Positions 39,036 through 48,232 are shown, numbered from the stretch's first letter. The stretch is DNA of 64,000 nucleotides from Pseudomonas sp. UFMG81 (GCF_015354575.1 NZ_JACAFQ010000020.1:20216-84215); one strand, 5' to 3'. Notes: a model not told the origin generated them from the sequence alone. A program made the numbers and translations.

Positions 39036-41645
39036 GTGCTTGAAGCCTACCGCAAACACATCGAAGAGCGTGCCGCTCTGGGTATCGTGCCCCAGCCGCT
39101 GAACGCCGAACAAACCGCAGGCCTGGTCGAGCTGCTGAAAAACCCGCCGGCCGGCGAAGAAGCCTTCCTCGTAGACCTGATCACCAACCGCGTACCACCA
39201 GGGGTGGACGAAGCCGCCTACGTCAAGGCCGCTTTCCTCTCCGCCATCGCCAAGGGCGAGGCGAAATCGCCGCTGATCGACCGCAAGCACGCCACCGAGC
39301 TGCTGGGCACCATGCAGGGCGGCTACAACATCGAGACGCTGGTCGCGCTGCTGGATGACGCCGAACTGGGCGCCGTCGCGGCCGAACAGCTCAAGCACAC
39401 CCTGCTGATGTTCGACGCCTTCCACGACGTGGCCGAAAAAGCCAAGGCTGGCAACGCCCACGCCAAGGCCGTGCTGGAATCCTGGGCCGCCGGCGAGTGG
39501 TTCACCAGCCGCCCGGCCATCGCCGACAAGTACACCCTGACCGTGTTCAAGGTGCCTGGCGAAACCAACACCGACGACCTGTCCCCTGCCCCAGACGCCT
39601 GGTCGCGCCCTGACATCCCGCTGCACGCCCTGGCCATGCTGAAAATGGCTCGCGACGGCATCGAGCCTTCGCAGCCGGGTTCGGTCGGCCCGCTGGCCCA
39701 GATCGAAGCGGTCAAGGCCAAAGGCCATCCTGTTGCCTACGTCGGTGACGTGGTCGGTACCGGCTCTTCGCGTAAATCCGCCACCAACTCGGTGCTGTGG
39801 TTCTTCGGCGACGACATCCCGTACGTGCCGAACAAGCGCGCTGGCGGTTTCTGCTTCGGCACCAAGATCGCCCCGATCTTCTACAACACCATGGAAGACG
39901 CCGGCGCCCTGCCGATCGAATTCGACTGCACCAACCTGGCCATGGGCGACGTCATCGACGTCTACCCGTTCAAGGGTGAAGTGCGCCGCAACGGCAGCGA
40001 CGAGCTGGTCACCAGCTTCGAACTGAAAACCGAAGTGCTGCTGGATGAAGTCCGCGCTGGCGGCCGTATCCCGCTGATCGTCGGCCGTGGCCTGACCGAG
40101 AAAGCCCGTGCCGAGCTGGGCCAGGGTCCATCCGACCTGTTCAAGAAACCCGAGCAGCCTGCCGCTTCGACCAAGGGCTTCACCCTGGCGCAGAAGATGG
40201 TCGGCCGTGCCTGCGGCCTGCCGGAAGGCCAGGGCGTGCGCCCAGGTGCCTACTGCGAGCCGAAGATGACCACCGTCGGTTCCCAGGACACCACTGGCCC
40301 GATGACCCGCGACGAGCTGAAAGACCTGGCGTGCCTGGGCTTCTCCGCCGACCTGGTGATGCAGTCGTTCTGCCACACCGCCGCGTATCCGAAGCCGATC
40401 GACGTCACCACCCACCACACCCTGCCAGACTTCATCCGCACCCGTGGCGGCGTGTCGCTGCGCCCGGGCGACGGCATCATCCACAGCTGGCTGAACCGCA
40501 TGCTGATGCCTGACACCGTGGGTACCGGTGGCGACTCGCACACCCGCTTCCCGATCGGCATCTCGTTCCCGGCCGGCTCGGGCCTGGTGGCCTTCGCCGC
40601 TGCCACCGGCGTCATGCCGCTGGACATGCCAGAGTCGATCCTGGTGCGCTTCAAGGGCAAGCTGCAGCCTGGCATCACCCTGCGTGACCTGGTCCATGCC
40701 ATCCCTTACTACGCCATCCAGAAGGGCCTGCTGACCGTCGAGAAGAAGGGCAAGATCAACGCCTTCTCCGGCCGCATCCTGGAAATCGAAGGCCTGAACG
40801 ACCTGACCGTCGAGCAAGCGTTCGAACTGTCCGACGCCTCGGCCGAGCGTTCCGCTGCTGGCTGCACCATCAAGCTGCCGGAAAAGGCTATCGCCGAGTA
40901 CCTGCAGTCCAACATCACCCTGCTGCGCTGGATGATCGGCGAAGGCTACGGCGATGCCCGCACCCTGGAGCGCCGCGCCCAGGCCATGGAAGCCTGGCTG
41001 GCCAAGCCTGAGCTGCTGTCGGCCGACTCTGACGCCGAGTACGCCGAGATCATCGAGATCGACCTGGCCGACGTGAAAGAGCCTGTGCTCTGCGCGCCGA
41101 ACGACCCGGACGATGCTCGCCTGCTGTCGTCGGTACAGGGCGAGAAGATCGACGAAGTGTTCATCGGTTCGTGCATGACCAACATCGGCCACTTCCGCGC
41201 TGCCGGCAAGCTGCTGGACAAGGTCAAGGGCGGTATCCCGACCCGTCTGTGGCTGGCTCCGCCAACCAAGATGGACGCTCACCAGCTGACCGAAGAAGGC
41301 TACTACGGCATCTACGGCAAGGCCGGTGCGCGCATGGAGATGCCAGGCTGCTCGCTGTGCATGGGTAACCAGGCACGTGTGCAGACCGGTTCGACCGTGG
41401 TTTCCACCTCGACCCGTAACTTCCCGAACCGTCTGGGCGACGCCACCAACGTGTACCTGGCCTCGGCCGAGCTGGCTGCAGTTGCTTCGATCATCGGCAA
41501 GCTGCCGACTGTCGAGGAGTACATGCAGTACGCGAAGGATATCGACAGCATGGCTGCCGACGTCTACCGCTACCTGAGCTTCGACCAGATCGCCGAGTTC
41601 CGTGAAGCGGCGGCTAACGCCAAGATTCCGGTGGTTCAGGCGTAA
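39036..41645 (+). CDS. acnB: Aconitate hydratase B
   Basis: An 869-residue bifunctional aconitase of the TCA cycle that also hydrates 2-methyl-cis-aconitate, linking it to the propionate operon downstream. AcnB domain order is normal: N-terminal HEAT-like and swivel domains first, then the catalytic domains. Fe-S ligands are the Cys in FIGSCMTNIGHF and the CxxC in PGCSLCMGN. The start is the GTG at 39036, giving the family N-terminus LEAYRKHIEERA; GAGGG is correctly placed 9 bases before it. An ATG at 39021 overlaps that ribosome binding site. Confidence 0.96.
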   Translation: MLEAYRKHIEERAALGIVPQPLNAEQTAGLVELLKNPPAGEEAFLVDLITNRVPPGVDEAAYVKAAFLSAIAKGEAKSPLIDRKHATELLGTMQGGYNIETLVALLDDAELGAVAAEQLKHTLLMFDAFHDVAEKAKAGNAHAKAVLESWAAGEWFTSRPAIADKYTLTVFKVPGETNTDDLSPAPDAWSRPDIPLHALAMLKMARDGIEPSQPGSVGPLAQIEAVKAKGHPVAYVGDVVGTGSSRKSATNSVLWFFGDDIPYVPNKRAGGFCFGTKIAPIFYNTMEDAGALPIEFDCTNLAMGDVIDVYPFKGEVRRNGSDELVTSFELKTEVLLDEVRAGGRIPLIVGRGLTEKARAELGQGPSDLFKKPEQPAASTKGFTLAQKMVGRACGLPEGQGVRPGAYCEPKMTTVGSQDTTGPMTRDELKDLACLGFSADLVMQSFCHTAAYPKPIDVTTHHTLPDFIRTRGGVSLRPGDGIIHSWLNRMLMPDTVGTGGDSHTRFPIGISFPAGSGLVAFAAATGVMPLDMPESILVRFKGKLQPGITLRDLVHAIPYYAIQKGLLTVEKKGKINAFSGRILEIEGLNDLTVEQAFELSDASAERSAAGCTIKLPEKAIAEYLQSNITLLRWMIGEGYGDARTLERRAQAMEAWLAKPELLSADSDAEYAEIIEIDLADVKEPVLCAPNDPDDARLLSSVQGEKIDEVFIGSCMTNIGHFRAAGKLLDKVKGGIPTRLWLAPPTKMDAHQLTEEGYYGIYGKAGARMEMPGCSLCMGNQARVQTGSTVVSTSTRNFPNRLGDATNVYLASAELAAVASIIGKLPTVEEYMQYAKDIDSMAADVYRYLSFDQIAEFREAAANAKIPVVQA

Positions 41646-41669
41646 GCTGAGTTGTAGATTGTGAAGAGA

Positions 41670-41700
41670 AGCCCTGGCAGTGATGCTGGGGCTTTTTTTT
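41670..41700 (+). terminator. Terminator of acnB
   Basis: AGCCCTGGCA-GTGA-TGCTGGGGCT forms a 10-base stem with two wobble pairs and is followed by eight T, 25 bases after the acnB stop. Confidence 0.92.
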
Positions 41701-41706
41701 GGATCC

Positions 41707-41733
41707 GGGTTCGGGTTCGGGTTCGGGTTCGGG
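41707..41733. repeat. Telomere-like hexamer repeat (GGGTTC)4GGG
   Basis: Four perfect GGGTTC units plus GGG give five G3 runs with three-base loops on the plus strand, directly after the acnB terminator. This can fold into a G-quadruplex. Confidence 0.95.
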
Positions 41734-41763
41734 ATTAGTGCGCTGGTTTTTAGATTTCGGTGC

Positions 41764-42014
41764 ATATCCATTCACGATAGGGACTTTTCGTCACCTTTCC
41801 GCCCTTACGGCGGCCTACTTTTTTCTTGGAAAAAGTAGGCAAAACCGCCTGCTCCATCATCCGGCCCCTACGCTTCGCTTCGGGGTTCCCTCACTCCGGC
41901 CTTGCTCCCGCGTGGACGCACTGACGGGCCATCCATGGCCCGGTCAGTGCTCGATGGGCATCCATGCCCATCGCCCCGCTCCGCAAGTCCTCCGATCGGC
42001 CTCCTGAAGTCGCG
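41764..42014 (+). repeat. Structured 251-nt element, left copy
   Basis: Runs from ATATCCATT to GAAGTCGCG. It contains hairpins 41813-41840 (11-base stem GCCTACTTTTT), 41918-41950 (GCACTGAC with GGGCC) and 41952-41973 (CGATGGGCA). The same element is present in inverted orientation at 42276-42526. I do not see a credible protein in it. It resembles a family of multicopy intergenic sequences in Pseudomonas genomes, recalled from memory. Confidence 0.85.
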
Positions 42015-42049
42015 TTTGGCGGTGACTGGACTATCGCGCGCTTAGAAGC

Positions 42050-42085
42050 AAGAGCAAGAGCAAGAGCAAGAGCAAGAGCAAGAGC
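42050..42085. repeat. Hexamer tandem repeat (AAGAGC)6
   Basis: Six perfect AAGAGC units with an imperfect unit before them, in the spacer between the two facing 251-nt elements. A minus-strand reading frame through it encodes poly-leucine and is not a gene. Confidence 0.95.
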
Positions 42086-42129
42086 AGCGAGTGTTCAATT
42101 GTTATTGATGTGTTGTTGGTAATGGCCTG

Positions 42130-42207
42130 TTCGCCGGCAAGCCGGCTCCTACGGACGGAGTGTGCAATTAAAAGTTCGTACACCGTAGGAGCCGGCTTGC
42201 CGGCGAA
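42130..42207. repeat. REP inverted pair, GCCGGC-TTG-GCCGGC (GTAGGAG) type
   Basis: Perfect 25-base arms 42130-42154 and 42183-42207 nested inside the spacer between the two facing 251-nt elements. Confidence 0.92.
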
Positions 42208-42275
42208 TGCATTTGATATCCAACACAACAAACAACCAGCGACAGCTGCGCCAATGTAGGCGCCGCCCCTAACTT

Positions 42276-42526
42276 CGCGACTTCAGGAGGCCGATCGGAG
42301 GGCTTGCGGAGGGAGGCGACGGGCATGGATGCCCGTCGAGCACCGATGGGCCATGGATGGCCCTTCGGTGCGTACTCCCGGGAGCAAGACCGGAGTGAGG
42401 GAACCCCGGAGCGCAGCGCAGGGGCCGTATGATGGGAGCGAGCGGTTTTGCTTACTTTTTCCAAGAAAAAAGTAAGCCGCCGTAAGGGCGGAAAGGTGAA
42501 TAAGCGTCACCAAAGCAAATGGATAT
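42276..42526 (-). repeat. Structured 251-nt element, right copy (inverted)
   Basis: Reverse-complement copy of 41764-42014 with the same length and no net insertion or deletion. Hairpins at 42450-42477, 42340-42371 and 42317-42338 correspond to those of the left copy, with paired substitutions that keep base pairing. Further to the right, 42553-42582 is an AT-only tandem stretch of TTAACTAA-like units leading to the prpD 3' end. Confidence 0.85.
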
Positions 42527-42630
42527 TCACACAACCTTAAAACCAATCAGCCAATTAATTAATTAACTAATTAACTAATTAACCGCAGCATGAGAACAAC
42601 CCACGAAAAACAAGTTATACACTTCCAATA

Positions 42631-44115
42631 TCAAACCACAAATAAATCCATAAACCTGTGCACCGCCATCCCCTCCAGACACCCCTGATCCAAGCAAACC
42701 GCAAGAATCGCATCACACCGCTGCCGCACAAACCGCGTCGCCAGGTTAGCCCTGAACTTAGCCTCCAACAGCGGCAACCCCTCCCCCCTCCGCCGCCGAT
42801 GCCCAATCGGATACTCCACCACCACCTGCTCGGTATACGTCCCATCCTTGAAAAACACCTGCACGGCATTGGCAATCGAGCGCTTGTCGGCCTCCAGGTA
42901 TTCGCGGCTGAAGCGCGGCTCCTCGACCACCTCCATCTTCTCGCGCAAACGGTCGATGCTCGGGTGCGCAGCATGGAAGGCATCCTCGTAATGCTCAGCC
43001 ACCAGGTCACCGAAGATCAGCGGCACCGCAGTCATGTACTGCAGGCAGTGATCGCGGTCTGCAGCATTGGCCAAAGGGCCTTCCTTGGAGATGATGCGGA
43101 TCGCCGACTCGTTGGTGGCAATGACGATGCGATCGATTTCATGCAGACGATTGCGCACCTGCCGATGCAGCATCACCGCCGCCTCACAGGCCGTCTGGGC
43201 ATGGAACTCGGCGGGGAAACTGACCTTGAACAGGATGTTCTCCATCACATAGCTGCCGAAGGCCTGCGGCACGCGCAGTTCGCGCTGGCCTTCGGGCTTG
43301 AGCGCCAGGTCCTTGTTGCTGTGGCTGAACGACACGTCGTAGAACCCCCACTGCGCAGCGCTGAGCACACCAGGGATGCCCATCTCACCGCGCAGTGCGA
43401 TATCGGCCAGGCGCACGCCCCGGCTGGAGGCGTCCCCTGCCGCCCATGATTTGCGCGAACCGGCATTCGGCGCATGGCGGTAAGTGCGCAGGGCCTGGCC
43501 ATCGACGAAGGCATGGGAAAGCGCCGACAACAGCTGCTCGCGATTGGCCCCCATCAACTTGGCACACACCGCCGTCGAGGCAACCTTGACCAGCAGCACG
43601 TGGTCCAGACCGACCCGATTGAAGGCATTTTCCAGCGCCAGCACCCCTTGGATTTCGTGCGCCATGACCATGGCGTCGAGCACGTCACGCATGGTCAGCG
43701 GTGGCTCGCCACCCGCCACGCGCTTCTGCGACAGGTGATCGGTGACCGCAAGGATGCCGCCGAGATTGTCAGAGGGATGCGCCCACTCGGCAGCCAGCCA
43801 GGTGTCGTTGTAATCCAGCCAGCGCACGATGCAACCAATGTCCCAGGCGGCCTTGACCGGGTCCAGGCGATAGGCGGTACCGGGCACCCGGGCGCCGTGG
43901 GGAACGACGGTGCCCTCGACCAGTGGGCCGAGCAGCTTGGTGCATTCGGGAAAACGCAGCGCCAGCAGGCCACAGCCGAGGGTATCCATCAGGCAATGGC
44001 GGGCGGTATCCAGGGCTTCGGGGGAGTCGACGCGGTAGCCGAGCACGTAGTCGGCGAGGGTCTGCAGGACCTGGTCGTAGTCGGGGCGGGTGTTCAGATC
44101 AGCGTTGGCGCTCAT
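42631..44115 (-). CDS. prpD: 2-methylcitrate dehydratase PrpD
   Basis: A 494-residue MmgE/PrpD-family enzyme that dehydrates 2-methylcitrate to 2-methylaconitate in the methylcitrate cycle. The family core is visible from D-Y-V-L-G-Y-R through CLMDTLGCGLLAL, WLDYNDTWLAAEWAHPSDNLG and the later HAMMFKVS-like FKVSFPAEFHAQTA region. AAGGAG precedes the ATG at 44115; upstream open codons belong to the REP region. It is the last gene of the prp operon. The last about 25 codons are visibly less GC-rich than the rest, next to the repeat island. Together with acnD/prpF the operon has two routes for the same step. Confidence 0.94.
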   Translation of the reverse strand: MSANADLNTRPDYDQVLQTLADYVLGYRVDSPEALDTARHCLMDTLGCGLLALRFPECTKLLGPLVEGTVVPHGARVPGTAYRLDPVKAAWDIGCIVRWLDYNDTWLAAEWAHPSDNLGGILAVTDHLSQKRVAGGEPPLTMRDVLDAMVMAHEIQGVLALENAFNRVGLDHVLLVKVASTAVCAKLMGANREQLLSALSHAFVDGQALRTYRHAPNAGSRKSWAAGDASSRGVRLADIALRGEMGIPGVLSAAQWGFYDVSFSHSNKDLALKPEGQRELRVPQAFGSYVMENILFKVSFPAEFHAQTACEAAVMLHRQVRNRLHEIDRIVIATNESAIRIISKEGPLANAADRDHCLQYMTAVPLIFGDLVAEHYEDAFHAAHPSIDRLREKMEVVEEPRFSREYLEADKRSIANAVQVFFKDGTYTEQVVVEYPIGHRRRRGEGLPLLEAKFRANLATRFVRQRCDAILAVCLDQGCLEGMAVHRFMDLFVV

Positions 44116-44148
44116 TTTCGGCTCCTTTGCAACTGGGGCTGCTTTGCA

Positions 44149-44219
44149 GCCCATCGCCGGCAAGCCGGCTCCCACAAGAGAATGCGGTCTCTGTGGGAGC
44201 CGGCTTGCCGGCGATGGGC
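44149..44219. repeat. REP inverted pair, GCCGGC-TTG-GCCGGC (GTGGGAG) type
   Basis: Perfect 28-base arms 44149-44176 and 44192-44219 between prpF and prpD within the operon. Confidence 0.93.
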
Positions 44220-44263
44220 CGCAACGCGGCCCCACTCAACGAAAGCCGAGCGCCATCAGTGCG

Positions 44264-45460
44264 TTAGAAGCTATCGCCAGGCACGCGCACCCAGCCCTCC
44301 ATCAGCACCCGAGCACTGCGGCTCATGATTGCCTTGGTCACGGTCCATTGCCCGCCTACCTGACGGGCCTCGGCACCGACACGCAACGTCCCGGACGGAT
44401 GACCGAAACGTACGGCACTGCGCTCGCCACCACCGGCTGCCAGATTGACCAGCGTCCCAGGGATCGCCGCCGCCGTGCCGATGGCCACCGCGGCGGTGCC
44501 CATCATCGCGTGGTGCAGCTTGCCCATGGACAGTGCACGCACCAGCAGGTCGACGTCCTCGGCATTGACCGCCTTGCCACTGGAGGCAGTGTAGGAGACC
44601 GGCGCCGCGACGAAGGCCACTTTCGGCGTGTGCTGACGCCCGGCGGCCTGGTCGACATGCTCGATCAGCCCCATGCGCACCGCGCCATGGGCACGGATCG
44701 TCTCGAAACGCGCCAGCGCGGCAGCATCACCGTTGATCGCATCCTGCAACTCGGTGCCGCTATAGCCGATGTCGGCAGCGTTGACAAAGATGGTCGGGAT
44801 GCCGGCGTTGATCAGGGTCGCCTTGAAGGTGCCGACACCCGGCACCTCCAGGTCATCGACCAGGTTGCCGGTAGGGAACATCGCCCCGCCGTCGCCGTCT
44901 TCGTCGGCGGCCGGATCGAGAAATTCCAGCTGCACTTCGGCAGCCGGGAAGGTCACGCCATCGAGTTCGAAGTCGCCCGTCTCCTGCACTTCACCGTCGG
45001 TGATCGGTACATGGGCGATGATGGTCTTGCCGATATTGGCCTGCCAGATGCGCACGGTGGCAATGCCGTTGCGTGGCACCCGCGCGGCATCGACCAAGCC
45101 ACTGGCGATGGCGAACGAGCCTACTGCGGCAGAGAGGTTGCCGCAGTTGCCGCTCCAGTCGACGAAGGCCGTATCGATCGACACCTGGCCGAACAGGTAG
45201 TCGACGTCGTGCTCGGGCTTGATGCTCGGTGACAGGATGACCGTCTTGCTGGTGCTGGAGGTGGCTCCGCCCATGCCGTCGATCTGCTTGCCGTACGGGT
45301 CGGGGCTGCCGATTACCCGCAACAGCAGGGCATCGCGGGCGGGGCCTGGGACCTGCGCCTGTTCGGGCAGGTCTTGTAGACGGAAGAACACGCCTTTGCT
45401 GGTGCCACCGCGCATGTAGGTGGCGGGGATTTTGATTTGGGGTACGCGGGCCATTGTCAT
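44264..45460 (-). CDS. prpF: AcnD-accessory protein / methylaconitate isomerase PrpF
   Basis: A 398-residue DUF453 protein of the diaminopimelate-epimerase-like fold. It isomerises trans/cis 2-methylaconitate and is needed with AcnD. The N-terminal MRGGTSKGVFF, DGMGGATSSTSK and the GNCGNLSAAVGSFAI stretch are family hallmarks. GGAAG precedes the ATG; a second in-frame ATG is two codons downstream. The position right after acnD in the operon supports the role. Confidence 0.94.
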   Translation of the reverse strand: MTMARVPQIKIPATYMRGGTSKGVFFRLQDLPEQAQVPGPARDALLLRVIGSPDPYGKQIDGMGGATSSTSKTVILSPSIKPEHDVDYLFGQVSIDTAFVDWSGNCGNLSAAVGSFAIASGLVDAARVPRNGIATVRIWQANIGKTIIAHVPITDGEVQETGDFELDGVTFPAAEVQLEFLDPAADEDGDGGAMFPTGNLVDDLEVPGVGTFKATLINAGIPTIFVNAADIGYSGTELQDAINGDAAALARFETIRAHGAVRMGLIEHVDQAAGRQHTPKVAFVAAPVSYTASSGKAVNAEDVDLLVRALSMGKLHHAMMGTAAVAIGTAAAIPGTLVNLAAGGGERSAVRFGHPSGTLRVGAEARQVGGQWTVTKAIMSRSARVLMEGWVRVPGDSF

Positions 45461-45492
45461 GCTTCCTGATTTTTGTGTTCCGGCGGAAATCC

Positions 45493-45600
45493 TGGGGCTG
45501 CTGCGCAGCCCTTTCGCGATACAAGGCCGCTCCTACAGGGCACCGCGCTTTCCTGTAGGAGCGGCCTTGCGCCGCGAAAGGGCCGCAAGGCGGCCCCCGC
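45493..45600. repeat. REP inverted pair, CTGTAGGAGCGGCCTTG type
   Basis: Facing copies with arms ending in CTACAGG / CCTGTAG at the centre and CTGGGGCTGC / GGCGGCCCCC outside. It lies between acnD and prpF. Confidence 0.9.
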
Positions 45601-45605
45601 TTCAC

Positions 45606-48194
45606 TCAGGCCGTGCCTTCCAGGAAGTCCTGGGCAAAGCGCTGCAGCACCCCGCCCGCCTCGTAGATCGACACCTCTTCGGCGGTATCCAGGCGGCAGG
45701 TCACCGGCACCTCGACACGCTCGCCATTGCGCCGCGTGACCACCAGGGTCAAGGTCGCACGCGGCTTGCGCGCACCCAGCACGTCATAGGTCTCGCTGCC
45801 ATCCAGTGCCAGGGTCTTGCGGTCGGTGCCCGGTTTGAACTCCAGCGGCAGCACGCCCATGCCCACCAGGTTGGTGCGGTGGATGCGCTCGAAGCCTTCG
45901 GCAACGATCGCCTCGACCCCCGCCAGGCGCACGCCCTTGGCTGCCCAGTCACGGGACGAACCCTGGCCGTAGTCGGCACCGGCAACGATGATCAGCGGCT
46001 GCTTGCGCTGCATGTAGGTTTCGATGGCCTCCCACATGCGGGTCACCTTGCCTTCCGGCTCGATACGCGCCAGCGAACCCTGCTTCACGCTGCCGTCTTC
46101 CTTGCGCACCATCTCGTTGAACAGCTTGGGGTTGGCGAAGGTGGCGCGCTGGGCGGTCAGGTGATCGCCACGGTGGGTGGCGTAGGAGTTGAAGTCCTCT
46201 TCCGGCAGGCCCATCTTCGCCAGGTACTCACCGGCGGCGCTGTCGAGCATGATGGCGTTGGACGGCGACAGGTGGTCGGTGGTGATGTTGTCCGGCAGCA
46301 CTGCCAGCGGGCGCATGCCACGCAGGGTGCGCTCACCGGCCAGGGCACCTTCCCAGTACGGCGGGCGGCGAATGTAGGTACTCATCTCGCGCCACGCATA
46401 CAGCGGCGCGACCTTAGGCCCCTTGTCTTCTTCGATGGTGAACATCGGGATGTACACCTGGCGGAACTGCTCCGGCTTGACCGAAGCACGCACCACCGCA
46501 TCGATCTCCTCGTCGCTGGGCCAGATATCCTTCAGGCGGATCTCCTTGCCATCCACCACCCCCAGCACATCTTTCTCGATGTCGAAGCGGATGGTGCCAG
46601 CGATGGCGTAGGCCACCACCAGTGGCGGCGATGCGAGGAAGGCCTGCTTGGCGTAGGGGTGGATACGCCCGTCGAAGTTACGGTTACCCGACAGCACGGC
46701 GGTGGCGTACAGGTCACGGTCGATGATCTCTTGCTGAATCACCGGGTCCAACGCACCGGACATGCCGTTGCAGGTGGTGCAGGCGAAAGCGACGACGCCG
46801 AAGCCCAGTTGCTCCAGTTCCTGCTCGAGCCCAGCTTCTTTCAGGTAGAGCTGCACGGTCTTGGAGCCCGGCGCCAGCGACGACTTGACCCACGGTTTGC
46901 GGGCCAGGCCGAGCTTGTTGGCGTTACGCGCCAACAGGCCAGCGGCGATCACGTTGCGCGGGTTGCTGGTGTTGGTGCAGCTGGTGATGGCGGCGATGAT
47001 CACTGCGCCGTCCGGCATCTGCCCCGGCACTTCTTCCCACTGCCCGGCAATGCCCTTGGCTGCCAGGTCACTGGTGGCCACGCGGGCGTGCGGGTTGGAT
47101 GGGCCAGCCATGTTACGCACCACACTGGACAGGTCGAAGCTCAGGGTGCGCTCGTATTCGGCATTGGCCAGACTGTCGGCCCACAGGCCGGTGGCCTTGG
47201 CATAGGTTTCGACCAACTGCACCTGCTGGTCATCACGACCGGTGAGCTTGAGGTAGTCGATGGTCTGCTGGTCGATGGCGAACATCGCCGCGGTGGCGCC
47301 GTACTCCGGGGCCATGTTGGAGATGGTGGCGCGGTCGCCCAGCGTCAGTGCGCTGGCACCGGCACCATGGAACTCCAGGTAGGCGCCGACCACCTTCTGC
47401 TTGCGCAGGAACTCGGTGAGCGCCAGCACCAGGTCGGTGGCGGTGATGTTCGGCGCCAGGCGGCCGGTCAGCTCGACACCGACGATCTCCGGCAGGCGCA
47501 TCCACGAGGCGCGGCCGAGCATGACGTTCTCGGCTTCCAGACCGCCGACACCGATAGCGATCACGCCCAGGGCATCGACGTGTGGGGTGTGGCTGTCGGT
47601 GCCGACGCAGGTGTCCGGGTAGGCCACGCCGCGGTCGTTGTGGATCACCGGCGACATCTTCTCCAGGTTGATCTGGTGCATGATGCCGTTGCCCGGCTGG
47701 ATCACGTCGACGTTCTTGAACGCCTGCTTGGTCCAGTTGATGAAATGGAAGCGGTCTTCGTTGCGCCGGTCTTCGATGGCGCGGTTCTTCTCGAACGCCT
47801 GCGGGTCGAAGCCGCCACACTCCACCGCCAGCGAGTGGTCGACGATCAACTGCACCGGCACCACCGGGTTGACCGCGGCCGGGTCGCCCCCTTTGTCGGC
47901 GATGGCGTCGCGCAGGCCGGCCAGGTCCACCAGGGCGGTCTGGCCGAGGATGTCATGGCACACCACACGGGCGGGGAACCAGGGGAAGTCGAGGTCGCGC
48001 TTGCGCTCGATCAGCTGTTCCAGCGAGGCGTTGAGGGTGGCGGGGTCACAGCGGCGAACGAGGTTTTCGGCCAGCACGCGGGAGGTGTACGGCAGGCCAG
48101 CGTAGGCGCCGGGCTGGATCGCCTCGACTGCGGCACGGGCATCAAAGTAGTCCAGGGCGGTGCCTGGCAGGGGCTTGCGGAATTCGGTGTTCAT
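45606..48194 (-). CDS. acnD: Fe/S-dependent 2-methylisocitrate dehydratase AcnD
   Basis: An 862-residue aconitase-family enzyme converting 2-methylcitrate to 2-methylaconitate, together with PrpF. Fe-S ligands: Cys in AITSCTNTSNP and the CxxC in FACTTCNGMSG. The swivel domain with DYGQGSSRDWAAKG is near the C-terminus, the AcnA-type domain order, distinct from AcnB. Operon position between prpC and prpF identifies it as AcnD rather than a housekeeping AcnA. No strong ribosome binding site precedes the ATG at 48194. Confidence 0.94.
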   Translation of the reverse strand: MNTEFRKPLPGTALDYFDARAAVEAIQPGAYAGLPYTSRVLAENLVRRCDPATLNASLEQLIERKRDLDFPWFPARVVCHDILGQTALVDLAGLRDAIADKGGDPAAVNPVVPVQLIVDHSLAVECGGFDPQAFEKNRAIEDRRNEDRFHFINWTKQAFKNVDVIQPGNGIMHQINLEKMSPVIHNDRGVAYPDTCVGTDSHTPHVDALGVIAIGVGGLEAENVMLGRASWMRLPEIVGVELTGRLAPNITATDLVLALTEFLRKQKVVGAYLEFHGAGASALTLGDRATISNMAPEYGATAAMFAIDQQTIDYLKLTGRDDQQVQLVETYAKATGLWADSLANAEYERTLSFDLSSVVRNMAGPSNPHARVATSDLAAKGIAGQWEEVPGQMPDGAVIIAAITSCTNTSNPRNVIAAGLLARNANKLGLARKPWVKSSLAPGSKTVQLYLKEAGLEQELEQLGFGVVAFACTTCNGMSGALDPVIQQEIIDRDLYATAVLSGNRNFDGRIHPYAKQAFLASPPLVVAYAIAGTIRFDIEKDVLGVVDGKEIRLKDIWPSDEEIDAVVRASVKPEQFRQVYIPMFTIEEDKGPKVAPLYAWREMSTYIRRPPYWEGALAGERTLRGMRPLAVLPDNITTDHLSPSNAIMLDSAAGEYLAKMGLPEEDFNSYATHRGDHLTAQRATFANPKLFNEMVRKEDGSVKQGSLARIEPEGKVTRMWEAIETYMQRKQPLIIVAGADYGQGSSRDWAAKGVRLAGVEAIVAEGFERIHRTNLVGMGVLPLEFKPGTDRKTLALDGSETYDVLGARKPRATLTLVVTRRNGERVEVPVTCRLDTAEEVSIYEAGGVLQRFAQDFLEGTA

Positions 48195-48232
48195 AGAGAA
48201 TCAGGCTCGGTCACAGTAATCGGAAGAATCCA

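Noticed and set aside
38745..41771. Long minus-strand open frame of about 1000 codons opposite acnB
   Set aside because: It is the high-GC shadow of acnB: no family resemblance, His/Gln/Val-rich low-complexity composition, no ribosome binding site.
41707..42085. Hexamer arrays considered as a CRISPR array
   Set aside because: Units are 6 bases with no spacers, and no cas genes are present.
42031..42231. Minus-strand frame encoding a run of leucines
   Set aside because: Product of the AAGAGC hexamer repeat read in one frame; no ribosome binding site or complexity.
41699..42546. Short open frames inside the two 251-nt elements
   Set aside because: Changes between copies preserve base pairing rather than codons, and the frames start and stop at random points.
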